Shown here in pieces: positions 1-8,755 of a stretch of 64,000 nucleotides of DNA (positions are counted from its first letter, which is position 1; each line of letters starts with the position of its first letter). Position numbers and translations under genes: made by a program. The notes beneath the pieces were generated by a model. That model saw only the letters and a program-made list of their open reading frames with translations. It searched no databases and had not been told where the DNA came from. The stretch lies in the NCBI GenBank assembly GCA_018613035.1, contig JAGGRA010000044.1:1-64000 (forward strand). Reading direction: 5' to 3'. This DNA is from Pseudomonas sp. ISL-84. Lineage in GTDB: Bacteria; Bacillota; Bacilli; Bacillales; Cytobacillaceae.

Positions 1-28
1 ATAGCCTCAAGTCCAATCCTACACAAAA

Positions 29-60
29 CCCTCGATAACTCCTACTGGAGTAATCGAGGG
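29..60. terminator. Near-perfect hairpin, possible old terminator
   Basis: CCCTCGAT at 29-36 pairs with ATCGAGGG at 53-60, and ACTCC at 38-42 pairs with GGAGT at 47-51; the loop is TACT with one A-A mismatch. The bases after it (CTCAAAAGTCTTT) are not a clean T-tract. It may be the terminator of a gene left of the window or part of the intron that ends at about 180. Confidence 0.4.
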
Positions 61-107
61 CTCAAAAGTCTTTATCAACGATATGAAGTTCTGCGTCACA
101 CTTAATT

Positions 108-180
108 GAACCGCCGTATACCGAACGGTACGTACGGTGGTGTGAGAGGTCGGGGGTTAGTCACCCCCTCCTACTCGATT
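108..180 (+). mobile_element. 3' end of a group II intron (domains V and VI)
   Basis: The domain V hairpin is visible: ACCGCCGTA at 110-118 pairs with TACGGTGGT at 133-141, and a distal stem ACC/GGT closes a GAAC loop. Domain VI follows: GAGAGG at 144-149 pairs with CCT and CTC at 170-176, leaving a bulged A at 173 in the branch-point position about seven bases from the 3' end, and GGGGGT at 152-157 pairs with ACCCCC at 163-168. This is the typical end of Bacillaceae group II introns. No maturase gene is in view; the rest of the intron would lie left of the window or has been lost. Confidence 0.8.
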
Positions 181-269
181 ATTCGGGAGAAAATTACAAT
201 CTTTATTCATGCGTAAAAAATATGTCAAAATTGGACACGCTTACAATATAGGATGATTCTTGATTATGC

Positions 270-296
270 TTGAGGCTTTGGTTAAAGTGGTATAAG
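270..296 (+). promoter_or_regulatory. Possible extended -10 promoter of pgi
   Basis: TGGTATAAG at 288-296 looks like an extended -10 element, with a weak TTGAGG at 270-275 and a 15-base spacer. It lies 70 bases before pgi. Weak call from motif only. Confidence 0.3.
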
Positions 297-364
297 GGAT
301 AAAAGCAGATGTTTATTTTACCGATAAAACTGCTGTTTAAAATTGAGAAAAATGGAGGACATTC

Positions 365-1714
365 ATGACACACGTTCGTTTTGATTACTCAAAGGCACTT
401 CCTTTTTTTGGGGAACATGAAATTACATATTTGCAGGATGCTGTAAAAGTTGCGCATCACTCACTTCATGAACAAACAGGAGCAGGCAGCGACTTTTTAG
501 GCTGGATTGATCTTCCTTTAAACTATGACAAAGAAGAATTCTCCCGTATCCAGAAAGCAGCTGAAAAAATCAAAAGTGATTCTGAGGTACTTATTGTAAT
601 CGGTATCGGCGGATCATACTTGGGAGCGCGTGCCGCGATTGAAATGCTGCAGCATAGCTTCTACAATGCTCTTCCAAAAGAAAAGCGCGGAACTCCTCAG
701 GTTCTATTCGCCGGAAACAATATCAGTTCAACATATATGAAGGATTTGATGGATCTTCTTGACGGTAAAGATTGGTCAATCAACGTCATTTCCAAATCCG
801 GTACAACAACTGAGCCTGCACTAGCATTCCGTATCTTCCGTAAAATGCTGGAAGAAAAATATGGTGTGGAAGAAGCTCGCAAACGTATCTATGCAACAAC
901 AGACAAAGCACGCGGCGCTTTAAAAACACTAGCAACAGAAGAAGGCTATGAGTCATTCATCATTCCGGATGATGTCGGCGGCCGTTATTCTGTTTTAACG
1001 GCTGTGGGTTTATTGCCAATTGCCGTGAGCGGTGCAAACATCGAAGACATGATGAACGGGGCTGCGCAGGCGCGTGAAGACTTCAGCAAGTCTGAGCTTC
1101 AGGAAAACGCTGCTTACCAATACGCTGCTGTCCGCAATGTTTTATACAACAAGGGCAAGACCATTGAAATGCTGATCAATTACGAGCCAGGACTTCAGTA
1201 TTTTGCTGAGTGGTGGAAGCAGCTGTTTGGCGAAAGTGAAGGAAAAGACCAGAAAGGAATCTTCCCTTCATCCGCAAACTTCTCTACTGACCTTCATTCA
1301 TTAGGACAGTATGTACAAGAAGGACGCCGTGACCTATTCGAAACCGTTGTTAAGGTAGAAGAATCTCGCCATGAACTTACGATCGAGGAAGCGGATAATG
1401 ACCTTGATGGCCTAAACTATCTTGCAGGTGAGACAGTAGACTTTGTTAACAATAAAGCCTTTGAAGGAACAATGCTTGCACATACAGATGGCGGAGTGCC
1501 AAACCTGATCGTTTCCATTCCAAAAATGGATGCCTACACATTTGGCTATCTTGTATATTTCTTTGAAAAAGCATGTGCGATGAGCGGCTACCTGCTGGGA
1601 GTCAACCCATTCGACCAGCCAGGCGTAGAAGCATACAAAGTAAACATGTTTGCCCTATTAGGCAAGCCTGGATTCGAAGAGAAGAAAGCTGAGCTTGAAA
1701 AAAGATTGAAGTAA
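365..1714 (+). CDS. pgi: Glucose-6-phosphate isomerase
   Basis: Interconverts glucose 6-phosphate and fructose 6-phosphate in cytoplasmic glycolysis and gluconeogenesis. The 449-residue protein has the usual length of the short Gram-positive Pgi. The sugar-phosphate motif [11 protein letters not shown] lies at about 80-90 and [10 protein letters not shown] at about 145; the [16 protein letters not shown] block and the C-terminal [19 protein letters not shown] block with the active-site Lys are present. The start ATG is preceded by GGAGGA at 353-358. It stands alone with its own terminator, and the next genes (yugN, yugO) repeat the B. subtilis neighbourhood. Confidence 0.97.
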   Translation: MTHVRFDYSKALPFFGEHEITYLQDAVKVAHHSLHEQTGAGSDFLGWIDLPLNYDKEEFSRIQKAAEKIKSDSEVLIVIGIGGSYLGARAAIEMLQHSFYNALPKEKRGTPQVLFAGNNISSTYMKDLMDLLDGKDWSINVISKSGTTTEPALAFRIFRKMLEEKYGVEEARKRIYATTDKARGALKTLATEEGYESFIIPDDVGGRYSVLTAVGLLPIAVSGANIEDMMNGAAQAREDFSKSELQENAAYQYAAVRNVLYNKGKTIEMLINYEPGLQYFAEWWKQLFGESEGKDQKGIFPSSANFSTDLHSLGQYVQEGRRDLFETVVKVEESRHELTIEEADNDLDGLNYLAGETVDFVNNKAFEGTMLAHTDGGVPNLIVSIPKMDAYTFGYLVYFFEKACAMSGYLLGVNPFDQPGVEAYKVNMFALLGKPGFEEKKAELEKRLK

Positions 1715-1721
1715 TAAAAGG

Positions 1722-1753
1722 AAGCGTCTGCCTGATGGTAGACGCTTTTTTTA
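1722..1753 (+). terminator. Intrinsic terminator of pgi
   Basis: AGCGTCT at 1723-1729 pairs with AGACGCT at 1740-1746 and a run of seven T follows. Confidence 0.85.
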
Positions 1754-1861
1754 CTGGGAAATTAAGGGCAGCTGCGAACGTGTTTGGGAGAGATGCCTTA
1801 ATAAAGCTTCGTTTTTTTTGTGTGGCGTTCTTTGCAATCAAATAGGATCACTCTCTTGTTT

Positions 1862-1921
1862 TATCCGCGAAAATCAAATTAAATCCGCGAAACGAAACAG
1901 TAACGATACTATATCCGCTAA
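1862..1921. repeat. Short ATCCGCGAAA direct repeats
   Basis: Three copies of an ATCCGCKAAA-like unit start near 1863, 1882 and 1912, between the pgi terminator and yugN. A related copy (ATATCCGCTAAA) occurs alone at about 8549. No ORF or hairpin explains them. Confidence 0.5.
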
Positions 1922-2006
1922 ACTGATTCATCTCTCCAAAATTGAATTCATGATATCCCTTTCTTTGGAGAAACTAAGCAAAAAGCATGGAAAGGGGATG
2001 GATGCA

Positions 2007-2414
2007 GTGATCGAGATTCCTTCAAAAGTGGAAGGGAAGCATTTTGATTTGTATAAGCTGGAGCAGGCGCTGAAGCCGATTGGGTATTCGATTGGCGGGA
2101 ATTGGGATTATGACCATGGGTCTTTTGATTATAAGATTGATGATGAGGTGGGTTACCAATTTTTACGGCTGCCGTTCAACGCAATTGACGGGCAGCTTGA
2201 TGATCCAAGCTGTACGGTGGAATTGGGCAGGCCATTTTTGCTTTCCCACAAATATCAGCGTGGCCTTGATGACCACGCCTATACAGGGAATTTCACCGGC
2301 TCATTTGACCAATTTTCAGAGCCTGTGGATAAAGATGCAAGTTTTCCGAAAGAATACATTGATCTGGGCAAAGCGCTTGTCCAGGAGCTGGAATCTGTTT
2401 TAATAAGGGACTAG
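2007..2414 (+). CDS. yugN: YugN-like family protein
   Basis: A 135-residue cytoplasmic protein of unknown biochemical function, recognisable as the YugN-like family by the block FDLYKLEQALKPIGY followed by GGNWDYDHGSFDYKID and LGRPFLLSHKYQ. The frame is open upstream to 1818, but that part looks like translated intergenic repeat. The GTG at 2007 has AAAGGGG at 1991-1997 at good spacing, while the ATG at 1998 abuts the Shine-Dalgarno. The end overlaps the convergent yugO gene by four bases. The pgi-yugN-yugO grouping also occurs in B. subtilis. Confidence 0.85.
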   Translation: MIEIPSKVEGKHFDLYKLEQALKPIGYSIGGNWDYDHGSFDYKIDDEVGYQFLRLPFNAIDGQLDDPSCTVELGRPFLLSHKYQRGLDDHAYTGNFTGSFDQFSEPVDKDASFPKEYIDLGKALVQELESVLIRD

Positions 2415-3403
2415 CCTAGTATAACAATCAGCTGATCCTGCTGGAGAATTTTAAAAGGCTGGGGGGGATTGACCAGAGTTTCTTCCCCTCTCTTAATTCC
2501 CAATAATAGAATTCCTTCTTTCATCAGCTGCGCACTTAATTCTGCAAAAGTCAAATCAGCCACTTCTTCTGAAGCGGGCTGAAATGTCAGTTTTCGTTTA
2601 TCGAGCTGACCGAGCAGATCCAAAAAGGAAGTAACCAATTCCTGGGAAGAGATGCTGTTAATCATGACAAAACTTGTGAGAACATTTGTCTGCACAATCT
2701 CATCTGCGCCGGCTCTTTTTGCATTTGCTGCCTGTTCAGAAGTAAGTATTTCTACAATACATTGAACATTGCGATTCAGCCCTTTAATCGCCAGCAGGGT
2801 TAAAATTGAATTCATATCTGCATGCAGTTCATCTTTATTCTGATCAGCTGTAATGATCACTTTTTGCGCATCAAAAATATTAGCCTTTATTAAAACATCA
2901 TCACGATTGGACCGTCCCTGTATAAAATGAACATTATTGAAGGGAACCGGGTTTGTCCTCAGCGTATCATCAATTAAGGTGATGGAATGGTTCATGCCAT
3001 CTTTTCCAAGTGTATTGACTATTTCTCTGGAACGTTCATTCCAGCCGATTACAATGATATGGTTTTTCCCCTTATACTGGATTTTGCCTTCAAGAAAATC
3101 ATTTTGCCGGGTAACGGCTGCTGTAGCGAGCGAAATAAAATAGGTGGATAAAAAACCTGCTCCTGTAAGGATTAATGCAATACCCACTAATCTTCCCAGT
3201 TTGGTTTCTGGCACAAAGTCTCCAAATCCTACAGTGGAAGCCGTAACAACCGCCCACCAAATTCCATCAAAAAAGGTAGGAAACGCATTAGGCTCAATGA
3301 TATGAATGAGCCATCCATAAAAAATGATTACAATAAGGGCAATAAGCAGAATCCTAATAACAAGCGGCAATCGAATAAAGCTGTAATATAACTGATGCGG
3401 CAC
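2411..3403 (-). CDS. yugO: Two-TM potassium channel with RCK/TrkA-N domain
   Basis: A 330-residue ion channel subunit. One helix at about 15-33 and a second at about 73-93 flank a pore loop with the selectivity filter TVGFGD at 57-62 (the common form is TVGYGD). A Rossmann RCK domain starts at about 112 (KNHIIVIGWNERS) and a TrkA-C-like region ends the protein. In B. subtilis the YugO channel releases K+ and is linked to biofilm signalling and to SinR through mstX. No mstX-like gene is adjacent here. It is convergent with yugN, overlapping by four bases. Confidence 0.92.
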   Translation of the reverse strand: MPHQLYYSFIRLPLVIRILLIALIVIIFYGWLIHIIEPNAFPTFFDGIWWAVVTASTVGFGDFVPETKLGRLVGIALILTGAGFLSTYFISLATAAVTRQNDFLEGKIQYKGKNHIIVIGWNERSREIVNTLGKDGMNHSITLIDDTLRTNPVPFNNVHFIQGRSNRDDVLIKANIFDAQKVIITADQNKDELHADMNSILTLLAIKGLNRNVQCIVEILTSEQAANAKRAGADEIVQTNVLTSFVMINSISSQELVTSFLDLLGQLDKRKLTFQPASEEVADLTFAELSAQLMKEGILLLGIKRGEETLVNPPQPFKILQQDQLIVILG

Positions 3404-3449
3404 AATCTACACTCCCAATTACTAATAATTAATTTTCAATTGAAAAATA

Positions 3450-3484
3450 TAAGCGGCATGCATGGAACTGCCAGCCTGCCGCTA
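3450..3484 (-). terminator. Terminator of the 49-aa ORF
   Basis: AGCGGCA at 3452-3458 pairs with TGCCGCT at 3477-3483; read on the minus strand it is followed by TATATTTTT. Confidence 0.55.
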
Positions 3485-3516
3485 TCACTATAAAAAAAAG
3501 CCATGCCAACATATAC

Positions 3517-3666
3517 TCAATTAAGAATATCGTCTATTGCACGGCTCAGTAGTTGAATGTCTTTGGATATTTCCGTTTTCACGTCGTCAATCTCGCACCT
3601 TTCATATTCATCCATGAGAAGGGAGAGTTCTCTCTTTAGTATGACAGCCTCCTGTTCAAAATCCAT
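3517..3666 (-). CDS. Small acidic helical protein (49 aa), unknown
   Basis: Starts MDFEQEAVILKRELSLL and ends SRAIDDILN. It is rich in Glu, Asp and Leu and probably forms a coiled coil. The start ATG has a strong ribosome binding site (AAAGGAGGGAGT) on the minus strand, and a terminator follows the stop codon. I do not recognise a family. It lies upstream of yugO in the same direction, where B. subtilis has mstX, but nothing in it resembles a membrane protein, so it is not MstX. Confidence 0.75.
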   Translation of the reverse strand: MDFEQEAVILKRELSLLMDEYERCEIDDVKTEISKDIQLLSRAIDDILN

Positions 3667-3881
3667 GATGACTCCCTCCTTTGGGGGTATAAAGGACTAT
3701 CATTTCGATAGTTGAATTCTCTGTTATGTTACATTTATGTTACCCGAATTTCTTTCGATTTAAACGGTAACAATCATAATTATTTGGACACAAATTTAGA
3801 ACGAATATACTTTACCCTCTTATGCTGCTCTTAAACCACCTTTTACATTACATAAGCCGGAAAATCCTCAAAGGAATAAAA

Positions 3882-3906
3882 GATCCCCGGAAAAAATCCG
3901 GGGATA
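3882..3906 (-). terminator. Terminator of the aminopeptidase gene
   Basis: ATCCCCGG at 3883-3890 pairs with CCGGGGAT at 3898-3905; on the minus strand CTTTTATT follows. It lies just after the stop codon of the peptidase. Confidence 0.85.
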
Positions 3907-3917
3907 CTCATTACAAG

Positions 3918-5274
3918 TTACTTTCGTATTAAGCTATAAACAGAAGCGCCAACTAAATCTCCTGCTTCTTTTAAACGCTCTGCACTGATATGTTCAATGG
4001 TATCAAGCGGAGTATGATAATACGGTTCAAGGCTGGCGGTGCCAGGCTCCCGCCTGATAAAGTTAACAGCTGGAATACCAGCATCATGGAAGGAAACATG
4101 GTCGGAAGAGCCGCGCTGGTAAAGAACTAATTCAGATGCTGTTCCAATTCGTTCAGCTGTGGCTAGAGCCGTTTCTGATACGAGATTTGGCTGTCCGTCG
4201 AGTGTGTTCAGATAGATTGCTGTTGCTTTTTCCCAGGAAGTCCCCACCATATCCATATTAAAATTGGCAATGCTCCGCTTTATTTCATTCTCACTCAATT
4301 GGCTGACATAATACTCAGAGCCAACCAGTCCAATTTCTTCTGCACCGACAAAAGCAAATCGCAGTTCTTTATCAGTAGGATAGCTTTTTAAAACCCTTGC
4401 CAGCTCCAAAGCTACAGCGGTTCCTGAAGCATTGTCACTCGCTCCTGCAGCAAATGGAACACTATCAAAATGAGCTGAAATGTGGACGATTTCAGTGTCA
4501 TCGCCCTTAGTTGGCTGCTTGGTGGCAATGATGTTTTGTGATGTAACATTTTCGATTCGTTTTACATTAAATGTCACCCTTTTATTCTGTGCCGCAACAT
4601 CCTGCAGAAGTGCCTCTCCGCTGGCTTTCGTTATGCTGCCGACCGGTATGTCATAGGGCCCCCCCGATTGAAGGATTCATTGGAGCTGGCTGATCAATAT
4701 TGTTATAGATTAAAACCCCGACTGCCCCTGCAGCCACTGCATTCGCAACCTTTTCAGCAAAAGAAAAATCCCCGCGAGAGATAAGGGCTATTTTTCCTGC
4801 TGCTTCTTCTGTAAAATCAGTGGCTCTCCCTAAGCCAGCATCAAATAACCCTGCAGTAATTCCTTCTTCAGGAGTGGAACCTGAACCGGAAGGAATCGTT
4901 ATTAAAACCTCTTGCTGATCACTTGTATGCAAGTCTCCAATCATTTTGTCAGGAATGCTGAATTCCTGAGTTTCTACTGTATAGCCATATGATATAAGGC
5001 GTTCCCGGATAAAATCCGCTGTCTGCTGTTCCGCTTCCGTTCCAGTAACGCGGGGGCCGATAGTCTCTGTTAAATAACGAACATCTTCGAGCATGCGTTC
5101 TGCATCAATTCTTGCAATCACCTTTTGGTCAAATGCTTTCAAACCTGGATTCTCAGCAGCTTTGCTCTCTGCCGCTTCAGCTGTCTGGACAAATTGTACA
5201 GGCGCTGCATACAAACTGGAAGCTGTCAGAACTGCTGCTAGCATCACAGTAGCAGGTTTCTTTCCAAATTTCAT
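3918..5274 (-). pseudogene. ywaD: Secreted M28 aminopeptidase (YwaD-like), frameshifted
   Basis: Two ORFs together make one YwaD-type zinc aminopeptidase of about 451 residues. The first (5274 down to 4651) has a signal peptide (MKFGKKPATVMLAAVLTASS) and a PA domain. The second (4577 down to 3918) carries the metal-binding motifs HFDSVPFAAGASDNASG, GAEEIGLVGSE, NMDMVGTSWEKA and YYHTPLDT. They are split by a run of seven C on the plus strand at 4659-4665. Removing one base gives PSIGGPYDIPVGSITKASGE and joins the frames exactly. Ribosome binding site GAGGAGG precedes the first ATG. This could be a real frameshift, slippage-based switching or a homopolymer sequencing error. Confidence 0.85.
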
Positions 5275-5464
5275 TTTTTATACCTCCTCGATTAATAATC
5301 CAACTACATGTATTCGCTTACATTCATTCGGTTCCTTTCAGCGGAAGGGAAAACGAATCTAATAGCCTAGCCGTTTTTTTAAGAGTAAGAGAAAAGAAAT
5401 ACTAAAAGTTTCTGAGGAAGTTTAAATGAAGAATACTAATTGCCCATTTTTGGAAGGAAATTAA

Positions 5465-5889
5465 TATCCCAAATAATTCCATGACTTTGGAAGTGTGTTA
5501 AAGGAAGATGAGCTCAAGATTATTTTCCAAAAACAGGTCTTTCGACTATCGAAATTTATACAGAAATCTCCTATTCTGAAAACCATAAGGGTTCTGATTA
5601 TTACAGAGAGGAGGAAATCTATGAAAAAAGCAGCTTTAAAAGTGAAGATGGCAATAACCTTTTGCTGATTGCGGGTGGACCGTTGTCTGACCAAGAGAAA
5701 TTGGCAAGCCCAATAAAGCTTCAGCCGGGCGCAAATAAAAATCAAGGAATGACTCAGTCCATGAACGAAGCCCTATTGTGCTTCCAATATAGTGCGGGGC
5801 AAAGGCATATAAGTATAGATGAAAAGGAGGAAGGATCATTCTTTGGTCCCTTCTCTCATGTTTGTGAGAAATATATTTTAGGAGAATAG
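5465..5889 (+). pseudogene. Possible decayed gene remnant
   Basis: In the 5275-5972 gap a frame is open from 5512 to 5889 without an ATG start. It gives a hydrophilic sequence including YYREEEIYEKSSFKSEDG and LLLIAGGPLSDQEKLASPIK. Another frame is open from about 5488 (FGSVLKEDELK). The two could be one gene broken by a frameshift, but no family is recognised. A 15-codon ORF from the ATG at 5621 has a good ribosome binding site (GAGGAGG) but stops at once. Low confidence. Confidence 0.25.
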
Positions 5890-5894
5890 AACCA

Positions 5895-5924
5895 TTGTCA
5901 AAGATGAATAATATGAATTAAAAT
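5895..5924 (+). promoter_or_regulatory. Sigma-A type promoter of the M14 peptidase gene
   Basis: TTGTCA at 5895-5900, an 18-base spacer, then TAAAAT at 5919-5924; the start codon is 49 bases downstream. Confidence 0.55.
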
Positions 5925-5972
5925 GTATTTTATCTTATAAATATACAAAACTATTACATCTGGAGGTACATA

Positions 5973-8345
5973 ATGAATAAGAAGAAGGCTCTATCGGGAA
6001 TCCTTGCAGCAGGCATTTTGGCATCCGTTCCATTGAGTGCTGTTCAAGCGATTACGCCGAAATGGATAAATGTTAATGTATCAGAAGAACAGGACAGCAG
6101 TAAATTTAATAACCAAAACTATGATTTTATGAAATTCTCTGAGATTGGCCCTAAGCTGGCAGAGATTGAAAAGCAGTCCAATCGTGTGAAGGTGGAGGTT
6201 AAAGGGACTTCTGCAGATGGCTACCCTCTGTATGTTGTAACAATTGCCGATCCTGGTGCACAGGGCAAATTCGGCAAAATCCAGGCTTTAAGAAAGCAAA
6301 TGTTCAAAAATCCGGAGAAAGCTCAGGACTGGATTGCCAATAACCCGGACTTTAAAGTGCCAATCATGATCAATGGATCCATCCATGGCACCGAATTTGT
6401 CGGCAGTGATGCAGTGATGCAGCTGATCGAGCGCTTTGCAACAGAGAATGATGAAGAAACAACGTCAATTCTTGAAAATAACATCCTGATCTTTAACGTA
6501 GTGCAAAATCCGGATGGCCGCGTAGATGCAACCCGTTTTAATGGAGAAGGAATTGACCTGAACCGTGACTTTGTTACCCAATCACAGCCGGAAACACAGG
6601 AAACAGTTGCGCTAATAAAGGAATGGAATCCAATGGTGTTCCTGGATACACACGGTTATGTTAATTATGACCCAAATAATCCAGGCCTAATTGAACCTTG
6701 TACACCGCCTCATAATCCTAACTATGAGTATGATCTGTATGAAAAGTGGGCTCTTGACCAGGCGAAAGCCATGGAAGCTGAAATCGTTGGAGATAAAGCG
6801 CAATATGAGGGTGACTTATACAAAAACATGGAGGGCACATATATTCCGCAGCGTGATGATTCTGCAGGCTGGGATGATTATCCGCCAATTTTCACTCCAA
6901 TGTACGCAATGTACCATGGTGCTTACGGCCATACACTTGAAGCTCCGCAAAATGATGAAGACGGAGTGCGCTGGATGTACAATGCCATTATGGGGGCATT
7001 GAAATATGCAACAGAGAATAAGGAAGCAATGATCACGGACCAAATTGAAATGTTCAAGCGCGGCATCAACTTTGACCATCCATTCCATGAAGAAGGATTC
7101 TTTCCTAAAGCATATATTCTTCCAGTGAATGAGGAAGATCCTACGGTTACGAACAAAGCTGTTAACCATTTAATGAAGAATGATATTGAAGTTGTACAGG
7201 CTGCAAAAGCATTTAATGCAGACGGCGAGTCTTATCCAAAAGGCACATACATTGTACAAATGGATCAGGCCAAAGCTGGCCTTGCCAATACCATGCTTTG
7301 GGATGGCGAAGATATAACAGATGATACGCCTGCCATGTATGATATTTCGGCATGGAGCCTTCCGGAGCTTTGGGGCTTTGAAGCCATTGCAGTCCAAGGG
7401 GATGTAAACGCAGTTGCATCTAAAGTAACGAATGTGAAAGAACAAGGGTCGGTAAGCGGGAAAGGACCATTTGTTATTCCGAACAGCTCAGTAAAAGCAG
7501 TCCAGCTCGTTAACGAACTTCTGCAGCAGGGTGTTGAGGTTAAGCGCGATAGTGAAGGAAACTTCTATGCTGAAGCTGGTGCCAATGCTATTTCAGGAGC
7601 AGTTAAAACTTCTGGCTTGTATATTCAGTCAGGTAAAGTCCCAGCAAATGCGGAAGCAATTGAAAATGTGAATGTAGCAATATTAAAAGATGGTGGCATA
7701 GGCAAAGCCCAATCACATTCCGGAACAAAGCTCGCGCTTAAGAGACTGGGTTTTGACGTAAAAGAGATTGCTCCATCTGAAGTCGCCGAGAATGGGCTTG
7801 CATCTTTTGATGTGTTTGTATATAGCGGAACAGAAGGTTTGATTTCTTTAAAATTAAGTGAAGCCAACAAAGAGTTTGGCCTTCAAAGCCTGGTAGAGTT
7901 TGATGCTTTTAAATCCAATTTAGAATCATTTGTAAATAATGGCGGAAAATATATTGCTGTCGGAGCTAGTGCCTCACGTGCAACCAAGACGTTAGGACTT
8001 ACTGATGATGTGATTAATACTGGCGGTTCTAACAGCAACGGCATTATTAAGGTAGCATACGAAGGAACTGGCGCAACAGCTGGTTACAGCGAGAATGACC
8101 TTGGTTTTGTTTACCGTCCTGTATGGTATACAAGCACGGATAATGATGAAGTTCTTGCAACAATTGCGGATGACAAAGATTTCTTTGTTGCCGGACACTG
8201 GAAAAATCGTGATGCAGCACAGGGCCAGGCAATCATGGTCAAAGAACAGGATAAAGATGTTACATTAATCGGACTGGAAGCTGGATTCCGCGACCATACA
8301 GATTACCTGTTCCGTCTCCTTTCTAATTCCATTTTTGAAAAATAA
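5973..8345 (+). CDS. Secreted M14 family zinc carboxypeptidase
   Basis: A 790-residue exported peptidase with a signal peptide (about 1-26, ending SAVQA). The M14 zinc site is visible: HGTE with His138 and Glu141, and His227 in LDTHGY. The NPDGR and NRDF motifs lie between them, and the general-base Glu is in HTLEAP at about 323. The C-terminal 400 residues form additional domains not assigned here, ending in a region that may be Rossmann-like (FDVFVYSGTEG, KYIAVGASASRA). CTGGAGG precedes the ATG, and a promoter and terminator frame a single-gene unit. It probably degrades extracellular peptides; substrate unknown. Confidence 0.9.
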   Translation: MNKKKALSGILAAGILASVPLSAVQAITPKWINVNVSEEQDSSKFNNQNYDFMKFSEIGPKLAEIEKQSNRVKVEVKGTSADGYPLYVVTIADPGAQGKFGKIQALRKQMFKNPEKAQDWIANNPDFKVPIMINGSIHGTEFVGSDAVMQLIERFATENDEETTSILENNILIFNVVQNPDGRVDATRFNGEGIDLNRDFVTQSQPETQETVALIKEWNPMVFLDTHGYVNYDPNNPGLIEPCTPPHNPNYEYDLYEKWALDQAKAMEAEIVGDKAQYEGDLYKNMEGTYIPQRDDSAGWDDYPPIFTPMYAMYHGAYGHTLEAPQNDEDGVRWMYNAIMGALKYATENKEAMITDQIEMFKRGINFDHPFHEEGFFPKAYILPVNEEDPTVTNKAVNHLMKNDIEVVQAAKAFNADGESYPKGTYIVQMDQAKAGLANTMLWDGEDITDDTPAMYDISAWSLPELWGFEAIAVQGDVNAVASKVTNVKEQGSVSGKGPFVIPNSSVKAVQLVNELLQQGVEVKRDSEGNFYAEAGANAISGAVKTSGLYIQSGKVPANAEAIENVNVAILKDGGIGKAQSHSGTKLALKRLGFDVKEIAPSEVAENGLASFDVFVYSGTEGLISLKLSEANKEFGLQSLVEFDAFKSNLESFVNNGGKYIAVGASASRATKTLGLTDDVINTGGSNSNGIIKVAYEGTGATAGYSENDLGFVYRPVWYTSTDNDEVLATIADDKDFFVAGHWKNRDAAQGQAIMVKEQDKDVTLIGLEAGFRDHTDYLFRLLSNSIFEK

Positions 8346-8359
8346 TGAGCATGATCGGG

Positions 8360-8386
8360 GGGTGTCCAAAAGGGCATCCTCTTTTT
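8360..8386 (+). terminator. Terminator of the M14 peptidase gene
   Basis: GGGTGTCC at 8360-8367 pairs (two G-T wobbles) with GGGCATCC at 8372-8379 around an AAAA loop, followed by TCTTTTT. Confidence 0.75.
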
Positions 8387-8403
8387 GCATGTTCCGCAAA
8401 AAG

Positions 8404-8499
8404 TTATATGCAGAGAAAAAATTTTATACGCAGAGAAAAAAAGTTATATGCAGAGAAATGCCATCTATACGCAGACAAATTTTTTTATACGCAGAGAAA
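8404..8499. repeat. Tandem array of TTATAYGCAGAGAAA, 20-21 bp period
   Basis: Five copies start at 8404, 8424, 8444, 8465 and 8485. The core TATAYGCAGASAAA is nearly invariant while the 5-6 bases between cores vary. The array sits directly after the peptidase terminator and holds no convincing gene. The rest of the gap, 8500-8746, contains a lone ATATCCGCTAAA at about 8549 and otherwise nothing I can assign. Confidence 0.8.
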
Positions 8500-8755
8500 T
8501 GTAAAATGAGCATTTAATCCAGCCGGCAAATTGTTAAATGAACGCCAATATCCGCTAAAAACTACTCATTTTATCAAAAGAACCTTAAAAGAAAGCTAAA
8601 TTCAGCAAAAAGTCAGACCATCAGCAATAAAAACGGAATCAAGTCTGAAATGTGCCACTTGAAAAACCACAAACACAATCCTTTTTCTATACCCAAATGG
8701 GTTTCTGCGTCCGATTTCACGGGAAAACTATTCCTGAAAGAAGGAAGTGGCAAGA

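Noticed and set aside
1818-2006. N-terminal extension of the yugN frame
   Set aside because: It translates intergenic repeats, has no ribosome binding site at 1818, and the family begins near 2007.
5621-5668. Short ORF beginning MKKAALKVKMAITF with strong ribosome binding site
   Set aside because: It stops after 15 codons and no continuation in another frame matches a known exported protein.
6816-7169. Minus-strand ORFs inside the M14 peptidase gene
   Set aside because: They are shadows in other frames without ribosome binding sites or family motifs.
8404-8499. CRISPR array
   Set aside because: Repeats are about 15 bases with 5-6 base linkers; CRISPR needs longer repeats and spacers of about 30 bases, and no cas genes are nearby.
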